In this document: positions 39,501 to 51,400 of the stretch, piece after piece
Layout of the letters: each line of letters starts with the position of its first letter
How positions within the stretch are numbered: the first letter of the stretch is position 1
From: Bugula neritina
Taxonomy: Eukaryota; Bryozoa; Gymnolaemata; Cheilostomatida; Bugulidae
Assembly: GCA_964035545.1 (NCBI GenBank)
Contig: OZ037772.1
Location: 5,035,733 to 5,099,732 of the forward strand
Reading direction: 5' to 3'
DNA: 64,000 nucleotides
Notes under the pieces: generated by a model
Told to the model about the DNA's origin: nothing
Seen by the model: only the letters and a program-made list of their open reading frames with translations
The model's database searches: none
Position numbers and translations under genes: made by a program

Positions 39501-42500
39501 TCTCTTCAATACACAGTTTTTCACAAAACAATATTTCATCTTTTCATCTAAGCTATTTTTTCTTTTAACTCATCAGATGCTTATTTTATTTCAGCTGTCA
39601 ACTGTGGAAAGCCGTTTGATGGAGAAAACACTGCTCCCATACCAGATGACATTGTAACAGTCTTTAACTCTTCCTTCACCTATAGTTGCCTAGAAGGATA
39701 TTCCACTACAGAAGATGTAGAAATGACTTGTAATTCTACAGGATTTTGGTCTGCACAACCTCCAAAGTGCCATGGTAAGATTTTGAGATATGCCGATCTC
39801 TAGCATTGCATCATTCCAAATAAACATAACTATATCTATGAATTATTTAAACTGTTGGTTAAACATTAAGCTGACTTTGGTTCTAGCTGCTTGTCTGCTT
39901 AGTAATAGCAGCGCACGTTAAAATACTTTTATTATGTGAATCTATAACTTTATTACAAACATTGGCAACTTGTCTAATACCAATTTTCCTATTGGCTAAC
40001 TAATTCTTTGTCTTAGTCTTCTTTTTACATCATTTTTGGTTGCCTATTATTTCAGCTGCGGACTGTACCCGGCCGCTTGAAGGAATCAACACAGAGACAT
40101 TACCAGAAAATATTACAACCACATCCAACTCATCCTTTACCTATCAGTGCTTGCAAGGCTATACAACCCAAGATGACTTGGAAGTCAGATGTAACTCTGA
40201 TGGGTCCTGGTCTAATAAACCACCTAAATGTGATGGTAAGTTACATCATTACAGAGCTGTGATAGAGTTAGATACCAAAGATGCTTGTCAAGTCTTTCAC
40301 TGTTATGGCACTTAAAATAAATTGATCTTGAGCTTTAAAGCATTAGAGGCGTGTAAAAAATTTGTAGGAATATTTAAACCTTACGCGATCAATGGACTAT
40401 ATATGTCCCTCAAAGCGACACTATCCACAGATCAATGGACCATATAAATTATGGTCTTTTAGGTAAATAAACAATAGCGCTTACTTTAAACTTCCAGTTT
40501 TCAACCGAACAGCCTAAAAGTTTCTGTAATTGATGTTGATAGTGCAGCTTGGTAATTTTGGGATAATTATAGCCATTAAATTTGATTAAATTAATAGCTA
40601 CCAAGCCAGCTAGTTGCTTTTTAATTTAATCCCTAAATTTCAAAATTATCGGTACCTAAGTTTTAACGCTACTTTCAAATGCAAGAAACTGCTGTCAAAT
40701 TATAGAGAGCCAGTTTATTTTATTCAGATTACATTTAGAAGAACATCTAAATAAACCGAAATGTTAAAGTCACTATATTTTGAATCATATTATAAATTAA
40801 TTTTATCATTTTGAGTTTTCAATTTTAAAATGGCGGTTTTGAGAGGTCAAATTAAAATGACCCATTTTAGCTAGAATTAAGGTCTCCCGTCACTTTAAGA
40901 AGCTTTTTATAATAGAAAATACTCTTAAAATTATAATACCCAGTTTATTTAAGGCCAAAATCAAGTGTAACTTTTTAATAATGAAATTGAAAGTTATGCA
41001 AAATTTGTTGGCAAATTTCGCGATAAACTCAAACGAGGCATAAAATTACGTAACTTCAAAGTTGATCGCCAAAGGGTTAAGTTTAGTTTTTATAACAACG
41101 AACACAAAATATGCATGCATGCATGCATATTTCATTAAAAATACAAGCTTTGCTCATATTATCTCCATTTGTAAATTATGAAATTTTGACCAAATATGGT
41201 TTATTTTGTGTCTGTAGTAAAGTGTGTAAGGTGAGGTTAACAAGAGTCATCATTTTTCTAGTCATGAAGAGTCTGATATTATCACATAAAGCAAAATTTC
41301 TTAGCTCCATTTTTCAGATTAAACATTGAACTGACAATTGCCAAGAAAAATCATTTTAAAAAATAATAGTTATAGCTGCATCACTGTGTTTCAGTCATAG
41401 GTTGTGGCTTGCCTCCCAACGGTATAAACACAATTGCTGTGTCCCAGAATACCTCAACAACATTTGGCAGTCTGTACAACTACATGTGCAGAGATGGCTT
41501 CTCATCCAGCTCAAAATCAAGGTCTACAGAGTGTCTGGCGAATGGTACCTGGTCAATGCCACCACCGATATGTATAGGTAAATTGCATGCCTCCTTTCAG
41601 GTATCATGCAGTTAGGCATAGCTTGAAGTATTTTTGTCAATTATATCCAGAAATAATCTACATAATATTTAGTAAAGCTCAAGGCATTTCAACTTTACAT
41701 TGAGCAAAAGTTTTGATATGTCCATTGTTTGAGCAAACATTTCAAATGTTTAGGCAATAACTGCCTGAAGCATTCAACTTTTTAAACAGTTGGAATTAAA
41801 AAACATAGTTTTTAATCAAAACTGACAGTACTTGTCAAACGACTGAGCAAGTGATCTTCTAACATTCTTAGTGACTTATAGAGATGCAGTATTGCAGAAG
41901 TAAATGCAACTAATTTAGTTTTGTCACAGCCATGTTCAACTTGTGCAGCAAAGTTGCTGAATGCATCTATTAATCTATAAATTTTATATGCGCCTTCCTT
42001 TGAAGTATACAATGGGCAAACATCTTTAACATTTATTGAAGGATAATTATGTTATCTATAGCTACTCATTCTTTGTTAAAAACCATCTGCATAGTTTATG
42101 TTTTTATGATATATAGCTGTTAGATGTGGTCTACCTCCAAATGGAGCAAATGTAGTGCCAGTTGAAGATGGAGTGAACACCTCATTTACTAGCACCTACA
42201 CATACAAATGTAAGGAAGGGTATATAAACACTACTGAACTAACAACAAAATGTTTCCCTAATGGAACTTGGTCTAATCTAAAGCCAAAGTGTAAAGGTTG
42301 GTTTCCTCAAGATGATCTAAGTTATTTTTTATTAAAAAACATTTAGGTCACTTGAATATCTTTGTTTGAAAAATGCTTTATTCGAATAAATTAGTTGTAG
42401 ATTAAAATATTAATATTAAGATATATGTCAAGGTTTGTTAAGCTTAAACACTCATATTAAGTTATATGTGAACTTGAAATGCAAATGTTGCTGTTTAACA

Positions 42501-43285
42501 TACTGGGACAACGTTAATACTTCTTCCAAAACGTGATATTGATACCTGTTTCAATAACAAAACAACTTTCCTAAAAGTATTACAATACATTAGTTCTAGA
42601 ATTGAAAACATTGCTTTGGTTGTAACTTGTGCTTTAGATAGATAATTAAAATGCTATATTATAGCTTATAGATGAGATCTTATAGAATCATAGTTATAAT
42701 GTAATTAATTTATTATAATCTACAGGTTAGACTATGATAGCATCACTGCAATACTGTGATCAGAGTGCAGGCAATGGCATTTATTTTTAATTTCTATAAT
42801 AACATCTACAATCTATAGATGAAACTTTAACATAATTTTTCAATTTAAATTTAAGCATTTTACCCTTCCTTTGCATTAAAAAGTAAGAACGTGCATGTTT
42901 TCAGAGTCGTCTGAAAAGGTAACTTTCTATTGTATTTAGCATTACCTCAGTTACATATAATATAATAAGCTATAATATTTTGTTTCACACCTATAATACC
43001 AATTGACTAATAAGTTATAGACTTTATTAATTATAAGGTGTGGGATAATATTTCAGCTGTTGAATGCCAACTGCCTGCTGATGGGATTGAGACAGATAAA
43101 GTTCCAGAAACTATCGACACCACCTTCTCTGGTGCCTACACTTACCAATGTAAACCTGGTTATGGATCGTGTGATTTTATGACCACTCAATTTACTGCAA
43201 ATGGCACATGGTCTTTACCTCTCCCACAATGCAAGAGTAAGTTTATTCTGTGCTTATTATAACCATTATACACAAAATATATATG

Positions 43286-43360
<75 letters not shown>

Positions 43361-43434
43361 AAGTGTGTGTGTGTGTGCAAGTGTATGCGAGTGTGTGCAA
43401 GTGTGCGAGTGTATGCGAGTGTGTTCAGGTGTAG

Positions 43435-43498
<64 letters not shown>

Positions 43499-44414
43499 AT
43501 GTGTGTGTGTTTGTGTGCAAGTGTGTGCAAGTGTATGCAAGTGTGTGCAAGTGTATGCGAGTGTGTGCAAGTACATACGAGTGTGTGCAAGTGTGCGAGT
43601 GTATGCGAGTGTGTGCAAGTTTATGCGAGTGTGTGCAAATGTATGCGAGTGTATGCGAGTGTGTGCAAGTGTATGCAAGTGTGTGCAAGTGTGCGAGTGT
43701 ATGCGAGTGTGTTCAGGTGTAGGCAAGTGTGTGTGTGTATGTGTGTGCATGTGTGTGTGCATGTGTGTGTGCTTGTGTGTGTGTTTGTGTGCAAGTGTGT
43801 GCAAGTGTGTGCAAGTGTGTGCAAGTGTATACGAGTGTGTGCAAGTGTATGCGAGTGTGTGCAAGTGTATGCGAGTGTATGCGAGTGTATGCGAGTGTGT
43901 TCAGGTGTAGGCAAGTGTGTGTGTGTGTATGTGTGTGCATGTGTGTGTGTGTATGTGTGTGTTCATGTGTGTGTGTTTGTGTGTGTGCAAATGTATGCGA
44001 GTGTATGCGAGTGTGTGCAAGTGTATGCAAGTGTGTGCAAGTGTGCGAGTGTATGCGAGTGTGTTCAGGTGTAGGCAAGTGTGTGTGTGTGTATGTGTGT
44101 GCATGTGTGTGTGTATGTGTGTGTTCATGTGTGTGTGTTTGTGTGTGTGCATGTGTGTGTGTTTGTGTGCAAGTGTGTGCAAGTGTGTGCAAGTGTATGC
44201 GAGTGTGTGCGAGTGTATGCGAGTGTGTTCAGGTGTAGGCAAGTGTGTGTGTGTATGTGTGTGCATGTGTGTGTGCATGTGTGTGTGCTTGTGTGTGTGT
44301 TTGTGTGCAAGTGTGTGCAAGTGTGTGCAAGTGTATGCGAGTGTGTGCAAGTGTATGCGAGTGTGTGCAAGTGTATGCGAGTGTATGCGAGTGTGTTCAG
44401 GTGTAGGCAAGTGT

Positions 44415-44468
<54 letters not shown>

Positions 44469-47400
44469 ATGTGTGTGTGTTTGTGTGCAAGTGTGTGCAA
44501 GTGTATGCAAGTGTGTGCAAGTGTATGCGAGTGTGTGCAAGTACATACGAGTGTGTGCAAGTGTGCGAGTGTATGCGAGTGTGTTCAGGTGTAGGCAAGT
44601 GTGTGTGTGTGTATGTGTGTGCATGTGTGTGTGTTTGTGTGTGTGCATGTGTGTGTGTTTGTGTAAGTGTGTGTAAGTGTGTGCAAGTGTATGCGAGTGT
44701 GTGCAAGTTTATGCGAGTGTGTGCAAATGTATGCGAGTGTATGCGAGTGTGTGCAAGTGTATGCAAGTGTGTGCAAGTGTGCGAGTGTATGCGAGTGTGT
44801 TCAGGTGTAGGCAAGTGTGTGTGTGTATGTGTGTGCATGTGTGTGTGCATGTGTGTGTGCTTGTGTGTGTGTTTGTGTGCAAGTGTGTGCAAGTGTGTGC
44901 AAGTGTGTGCAAGTGTATACGAGTGTGTGCAAGTGTATGCGAGTGTGTGCAAGTGTATGCGAGTGTATGCGAGTGTATGCGAGTGTGTTCAGGTGTAGGC
45001 AAGTGTGTGTGTGTGTATGTGTGTGCATGTGTGTGTGTGTATGTGTGTGTTCATGTGTGTGTGTTTGTGTGTGTGCAAATGTATGCGAGTGTATGCGAGT
45101 GTGTGCAAGTGTATGCAAGTGTGTGCAAGTGTGCGAGTGTATGCGAGTGTGTTCAGGTGTAGGCAAGTGTGTGTGTGTGTATGTGTGTGCATGTGTGTGT
45201 GTATGTGTGTGTTCATGTGTGTGTGTTTGTGTGTGTGCATGTGTGTGTGTTTGTGTGCAAGTGTGTGCAAGTGTGTGCAAGTGTATGCGAGTGTGTGCGA
45301 GTGTATGCGAGTGTGTTCAGGTGTAGGCAAGTGTGTGTGTGTATGTGTGTGCATGTGTGTGTGCATGTGTGTGTGCTTGTGTGTGTGTTTGTGTGCAAGT
45401 GTGTGCAAGTGTGTGCAAGTGTATGCGAGTGTGTGCAAGTGTATGCGAGTGTGTGCAAGTGTATGCGAGTGTATGCGAGTGTGTTCAGGTGTAGGCAAGT
45501 GTGTGTATGTGTGTGTGTGTGTTTGTGTGCAAGTGTGTGCAAGTGTATGCAAGTGTGTGTGTGTGCGTGTGCGTGTGCGTGTGCGTGTGTGACATGAGGA
45601 ATTGCTTATAAAGTTATCAAAGGATGTGGCAGCAATTTGAAATGTTGAATTTATACATGCATTAGTTTTTTCATATTGAATTTTCGAAATTAGTGTTTTA
45701 GTATGTGTGGACATTAAGATATGTAGATATTTAGTTCTGCATACCCAACAGCTGAGCATCTTCTAATGTTTGTAGAAAGACAAATAGGATCAACTTGTTT
45801 GGAGTATTTCAAGACACATCCTGAAATTAAAGATGGAACATGCGTGCCTTTCCTTTCTATAGACTCGTCATATGAAGTTCCCGTAAACTGTATAAAGGAA
45901 GATGGCAAAGTCTGGACTAAGGTGACTACAAATTTATAAACCTTATAAATAAAAATATTATACCTGTATCTAGGTCTCTTCATCATAATAATCTTCATCT
46001 TTTAAAATATGTACAGTATTGAAATTGTCACCAACTTTTCTTTGTTAATTAAAGACTGAGTGCATAAAAGGTGGTTCAATATGTTAATAAGATGTTAGAT
46101 TCTCAGAAAAGCTGGGTTAGACAGAAAAGATCTAAAATCTGTTGACAGTATTATACAAACTATAATCTAAAAGTAAAGCAAAGGCGGAATCATAACACTT
46201 GTTTAATATTAGCAAGAGTGAAATGCTTTCTTATATATGATCTCATCAATGATTGTTTTGCAGATTCACGCAGCTGGGGGTCGAGTGTACAGAACCTCAA
46301 GTGAAAGTTGCACAACACAGAGTAAGAGTCAGCAACCAACAGTGATTGATGGGATCACGACTCGCTACTGCAGTGACTCAGTAAATGTCACATACAGCCC
46401 GAGTACTGACGAAGATATATTTGTTATTGTAGAGAGCTTGACACGTTCTAACAAGACAAAATGTCAACAAGTAGTAAGTTATTTAAAACAAAATTCTAAC
46501 CAAAAGTTTGATGCTGTCAAATTTTCAAGCTTTATTGTATTTTACATGTTAATAAGGCTGCAGTGTTTGATAGTAGTCTAAAAAGATTGCATTTCATTAC
46601 GATTTAAACTCACATTGTTCACTGACTGCAAGCTAGTGCATAATTATCACACGGTTTTTTATCGCTAGAGGGTGTTACCAGTACTAATGCATGAGCAAAG
46701 CTCGATGCTTAATTACCAAAAACCAAAATACAGGAAACACTTCTGGCTTTATATTAGCTTAAATTATAAATGAGAGTCCACCATCTTGTATGTCATATGA
46801 GATATGATTATTGTCAGGAAAAGTTAGATGTACTAGATTTACCCAAGTCCACATATTTGGCACTAATTGCACAAATATTATAGTGTGACGTAGGAGAGCA
46901 ACAATACATGTTGATTATACATAACCCCTTGCATTTTTACACAGTAAAGCTTATCATGCACATGCATGTACCATGCAGTTATTTGATGGAAGACCTTTGT
47001 TGCATAAAATAGTGTATAAGTTGAAGTGTATTTTGTAGACAAGAATAGACTGTTTAAAGGGGTCTTCTCACTTCGTACCCATACTGCAACTCAAGTCCCA
47101 TTCGACAGTCTGTGCATATGGAGCAGACAACTCTAAACACTCTACATGTGACTGCTTTGAGGACACTGGTTCTGGCTACTGTAGCTCTGGGTAAATTACA
47201 CCTACTTTAAAAGTACATGCATGTGGTTTCATATAGGACCTGTATAGATCAGGTTATGGAAGTAATGTGTAGCCTCTTGAGCAAACAGGTTTGAATATTT
47301 AGGCAAGTGAAAATAATTTTTGAATACTGTCATTCAAAGCCATTCAGCAATAGTTATTTTGGTAAAGTCCCATGAATAAGTTTAATCTATACATGCAGCA

Positions 47401-48350
47401 ATTATACTAAAGGATTTATCTAAGTCTTATTACTACGTAAAGTTTAATTAGAGAAAGTATGTCTATATGTATTTATATATCAGTTGTAATTTTTAGAATC
47501 CAACAACATAATTAGAAAAATATATTAAATAAATTGCTTCGCAAGTTATTTAATTTGACAATAACATGCTTTTTTTAATCCCTTATCTATACTTGTAAAT
47601 AGTGCATTCTGTATTTACACATATGTAATTTTATAATAATTTTCAACATACAAGAGCAGGGAGCAGCCGTGGTTTAGGGGTTAGAGCATTTGCCTTATAG
47701 TAAACATGAGGTCATGGGTTCGAGCCCAGACAAAAGCTATTAGTGATGTTAGGAAGAGCATCCAGTCATAATTGCTTCTGTGCCTCATTTAAAAAATTCC
47801 TTAGCACGCTTTAACAAAAGCGCTTTCCATCAGGGGTTTCTCACGAAGATAGTGACTATAAATTTTATGAGTTTTATTTTTATTTTTTCAACATACTTAA
47901 TTAAGAGTGCATGCATCTTGTGTTGCAACGCAATTATGATACTAAAGATGAAAGCATCTAGCTGTGTTACCTCTCAAAAGTTACTCTACCAACACTAAGC
48001 ATGTATAGACTTCCACCATTCTGATACCAACACTCTTGCACTACAGTGAGATTAGTGTTATATTGCTTTATAATACTATAAAATGTATTTCATCACAATA
48101 TGAAAGTATCTTGTAAGATGCTGCTATATGTTGCTCTATATATAACTGTCTGTATTTCAGATGTCGATGTGCTGCCAGAGATAGAATGACAGACACTTAT
48201 GACACGGTGACTCAGGTGCTGCACAAGAACATCTTACCATACGTAGCCTCAGTACAAGCAGTTCTACACACCCCGCCCGGTCTGACGGATGAGTTTGGCA
48301 GGCTAAAAATTAGTGTAGGGGACATTGAGTGTAGCACACCACTGATGTGA
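30520..48350 (+). CDS. Type II membrane protein with eight sushi (CCP) domains and a novel Cys-rich C-terminus
   Basis: Fifteen exons: 30520-30670, 31126-31314, 32624-32689, 36042-36212, 38398-38577, 39009-39188, 39595-39774, 40056-40235, 41395-41577, 42117-42296, 43057-43236, 45776-45921, 46264-46473, 47039-47190, 48161-48350. All phases agree (2,538 nt, 845 residues). Exon 1 gives a short basic cytosolic tail and one membrane segment (about residues 20-43, [20 protein letters not shown]) with no signal peptide, hence type II topology. Exon 2 is a four-Cys module resembling a divergent sushi domain; exon 3 is a linker. Exons 4-11 each encode one sushi domain (Cys, Cys, Cys, Trp, Cys) with symmetric phase 1-1 introns. 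Exon 11 has Phe where the third Cys belongs and an extra Cys nearby. Exons 12-15 encode about 230 Cys-rich residues that I do not recognise. Sushi proteins act in complement control, adhesion and recognition; a surface binding role is inferred. Exon 10 uses a weak donor (GTTGGT). Confidence 0.85.
31315..32623. other. Intron 2 of the sushi gene
   Basis: AT-rich; nothing recognisable found. Confidence 0.5.
32967..33182 (+). mobile_element. tRNA-derived SINE, family 1, copy 2
   Basis: Nearly full length. It begins GGGAGCAGCCATGGTCTAGG with a box A-like TGGTCTAGGGG (32978-32988) and box B GGTTCGAACCC (33022-33032), followed by the family body (GGCCATTGGTGATGTTAGA, then TTCTGTGCCTCATTTAAAT) and an end near CAGGGATAGCGACTATA. 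It lies in intron 3 of the sushi gene, about 570 bases from an inverted copy. Confidence 0.85.
33757..33905 (-). mobile_element. tRNA-derived SINE, family 1, copy 3, truncated
   Basis: Reverse orientation. It shares the body and tail (ATAGCGACTGTAAAC, TTCTGATGGAAG-like variants) and box B, but lacks the box A end. With copy 2 it could form a hairpin in the unspliced transcript. Confidence 0.75.
33906..36041. other. Rest of intron 3 of the sushi gene
   Basis: AT-rich; short imperfect repeats of AGTCA(A/C)CTA near 35800-36000; no gene or known repeat recognised. Confidence 0.45.
36840..37640. repeat. 25-bp minisatellite with ETS-like CACTTCCTG cores
   Basis: Roughly 30 units of about 25 bases, each made of a TATATATA run, then GTTCCACTTCCTGTTAC. 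Variation is mostly in the TA run and in the CCAC segment. It lies in intron 4 of the sushi gene. The invariant ACTTCCTGTT is the complement of AACAGGAAGT, a consensus-like ETS-family site. Confidence 0.9.
39245..39430 (-). mobile_element. SINE-like repeat, family 2, copy 1
   Basis: Matches 57695-57868 over its length (GCCTGTGTTCTA, then ATGT.CTC.., then GGCTATCTCAA/GGACTATCTCAA and CTGCTC). On the minus strand the end resembles a tRNA head (GAGCAGTAGTGGAGAAATTG). In intron 6 of the sushi gene. Confidence 0.55.
40374..41080. mobile_element. piggyBac-like MITE (TTAA ends)
   Basis: TTAA at both ends, with imperfect inverted repeats CCTTACGCGATCAA and TTGATCGCCAAAGGG just inside. About 700 bases, non-coding, in intron 8 of the sushi gene. 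The TTAA target and CCCTTT-type ends fit piggyBac-type elements. Confidence 0.5.
41578..43056. other. Introns 9 and 10 of the sushi gene
   Basis: Apart from exon 10 (42117-42296), no gene or recognised repeat was seen. Confidence 0.4.
43284..45594. repeat. 2.3-kb GT-rich satellite with a 1,088-bp higher-order duplication
   Basis: Begins with (GTGC)n at about 43284-43360, then imperfect GT repeats built from GTGTGCAAGTGTATGCGA-type units and the marker TTCAGGTGTAGGCAAG. Landmarks recur at an offset of exactly 1,088 bases (43729/44817, 43917/45005, 44081/45169). All frames on both strands stay open for long stretches because the motif lacks stop codons. It lies in intron 11 of the sushi gene. 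Confidence 0.9.
47659..47860 (+). mobile_element. tRNA-derived SINE, family 1, copy 4
   Basis: Begins GGGAGCAGCCGTGGTTTAGG, with box B GGGTTCGAGCC and the same body and end as copy 2. In intron 14 of the sushi gene. Confidence 0.85.
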
Positions 48351-48473
48351 AACTTTTAAGATTTCAGGCTTTCTTATGCATTCTAAAATCTTTCAACAGG
48401 AAGTTATAATAACTCTCGATATATTTAGTCTTTTGTGCAATTGTTATGGAGCATTTCTTTATTGTAATGAAAT

Positions 48474-48479
48474 AATAAA
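48474..48479 (+). terminator. Candidate polyadenylation signal of the sushi gene
   Basis: AATAAA 124 bases after the stop codon, a usual distance for a short 3' UTR. Confidence 0.5.
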
Positions 48480-51400
48480 ACAGCTTTGCCAAGTAATCTT
48501 TTTGTAAACCAGGTCCTCATAGTTAAAAAAATGCAAAGTAAATATTTCTATTCTCCTCGTGGTAGATTTGACGCTAATTGTGTATTCTACACTAACTTGA
48601 TATATAATTGTGTGTGACAAAATCTAATGCAACTTATATAATATGCTTTTTGATTGTATTTCTGGAGTTCAAACTTTATAATTTTGAACAATGGTATTTT
48701 TATACCTTTAAGACTTTTATGGTATTACCAACACTTTTTTTAAAATCAAAACTTTCATTATATTACGATTGCAATTATTTTATGCCTGCGGCCAATTCGG
48801 ACTGAAGAAAGCTTTTGCAGTATCTTTTGAATTCTAAAGAATTACGTTTACTTATGTGTAGTTTTGATCTGCCATTTATCATATGCATATATTCACTTAT
48901 TAGGCATTCAATCATTTCTTTACTTTCTAATTATAGTGTTTGCATTATACTTTTAAATTACAGGACAAAGATTGGATATTTTGCATAAATATTCTTCTTG
49001 TACCACCTTTAATTTATTAAAATGTTAATTTGTGCACCCTATAAAAACTTTAAATTACGATGTTTAAATCAAAAATGCTACAATTAGTGCTTAAGTGGAC
49101 CATATATACAAATCTGTAGTGATATGAATTAATCAGCTAGGCAACCTGCATGTATATAAGAATAACTTAATAACATGCGGTCAAATAAGTGCCATTTGAA
49201 ATTTCCTACTATAACTGTCACCTCAAGCTAATAACATACGCATGCATGGCTATATATGCATTTGTCACATAAACATGCTTTATAACTTTTAAACTGTATA
49301 TAATTAGAATTTAAGTAGCAGAACCTATATCAAAGTTGTTTAAATTATTTCGATGACCTGGGGCTGTCCCCAGATTTGACTTAAGGTTATAGTCTACTGC
49401 ATGAGTCACCTGAGGCAGTCTGTATATTGCATTTGTAAAACACTTTATTTGTTTATAAAGACATCACGTTGCATATAAGATCCGAAAAAAAGCTTTAGTA
49501 AGTTCTTCTAGAAAATTTGACCATCTTGCAATAACATTATTATATGGATAATACGTAATGCAAGCGTTGTGTGTGTGTGTGTGTGTGTGCGTGTGCGTGT
49601 GCGTGTGCGTGTGCGTGTGCATGTGCGTGTGCGTTATTTAAGTATAAATGTAGCGTATCATAAGTTTAGGCACTTGAGGCTTTAAAAAATTCACTTCAAA
49701 ATATTCAGTTTTGTGAATACCTACTGGAGATGCGCTCAGTTCTATTAACCAGTTTCACAGACGGACATAAATTATGTATAAGGTTAAAAATTATTACCCG
49801 AGATTGGCAAAAGTGAAGATGGAACTAATACTTCTATTTCCATGATAAATAGCTTCTATACTTTTCACACATTCGAAATCTTCTATAATTATAATAACTT
49901 CATACTCCCTATATATATATATATATGTTTATTCGGTTTTGAATTTTTTTGCTATTTTTATATTTCACTTTATATAAGAAATTACAAAAACACTTCTAAT
50001 TTTAGAAAGTAGTTCTATCTCCCAGTTTGTTGCACAAGTGCATTTTATAGCACCTGATGAAGTACCTATAAGTACCTATGCAATATATCCTTGACATGAA
50101 GATAGTCAAACTCAACTAAAAGATCGAAAAGATACAATGTGTATAGAAAGTAACTGTACAGCTAATTACAAACTATGGCAGGTGAGTAGAACTAGATCTA
50201 AAAATTTAAATCACCTGTCCAGCCAGATGACAATTATATTATAGGCAAACTTAGATAGGCTTATATATTGACCTTAGCACTGCCCGCGCACTAAATGACC
50301 TTGTCAACAGCTCATGCTAAATTTGACAAATGGAGGTAATAATAGAACCTTGCACGTGAACTATTTCCTACTGGTAGCTACTGTCAAGTTCGAAAACCTA
50401 TTCATAATGTTTTCCGGCTTATTGACTCTGCAGTGAAGTTAAACTAAGGGTCACTCTTGCATTGTTATACACCTTTTACTTCAACCTTGCTCACACACTT
50501 TTGTAGCATACTTTAATACCTGAGGCCTTCCTTAGGCCTTCAGCTTGGCACACTTAAGTTACCTCTATATAGTTTTATGGTACTTTAAGCACCTAACTCT
50601 AAACAGCAAGGTGTCTTATGCATTATGATTGGAGCTTTTTGTTTTTGTTTCATCTATACACTAATCCAACAAGTAGAAGATATTTACTCTGCAGCTGATT
50701 CACTATTTATTATTCTTTCTAGTGCTATAGAATGCACGTGATAATCTACACAATTCTAGACTTACTTCAGCTGACTGTTATCCTGTATTATGTCATAATG
50801 TTATTTATACAGTTATACTTATATCGCTATTAATTGCTTCCTATTTGGAAATTAGCTCCACGAAAAATTCTTTTAGGAGTTATCTTTTCCTATATTTAAC
50901 ATTTTTCTTATTACCCTAAATTTTACAACATTCAGCAAATGTTCTTTTGAGGTTTAAAACTGAATATAAAACAATTATAATAAAAATCAGATTTCAATTT
51001 TTGGACACAATCAAATTTTATAATTGTGAGCTGGTAAATTTTAAGAGCTATGGGTATGGAACATGAAATTGTGCAAACAGCTATGCCACAAAACATATTG
51101 ATATATTATTATGTTTCTAAATTGAAACACACTTTTAACAATACAACAGGTACATATACACTATAATATGCTTCTATTAATTTGCATTGCAAAATAATTT
51201 TTCCTTTGACTAATGGAAGTACATTAGTTATATCTAGTAAAACTGCAATTATAATAATTTATTTCGAACCACAAACCACAATTAATCCATACTGCAATAA
51301 GCAGTCATAGAAACACAATGATATAAACATTCAGCAAAATAATATTCAAATGTACAGCTTCTACCCTATTCTATTTCATAAAGTGCAATATATTTTGATT

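Noticed and set aside
41111-41329. Short open frame before sushi exon 9
   Set aside because: Intronic, no sushi cysteine pattern, and not needed for a phase-consistent gene model.
43187-45759. Many long open frames on both strands, rich in Cys-Val or His-Thr
   Set aside because: They all lie in the GT-rich satellite, whose units contain no stop codons in most frames; no frame has a domain or a splice context.
50047-50075. CTGATGA followed by a repeated GTACC as a hammerhead
   Set aside because: No GAA after a proper stem II and no stem III or cleavage site; chance match to the core.
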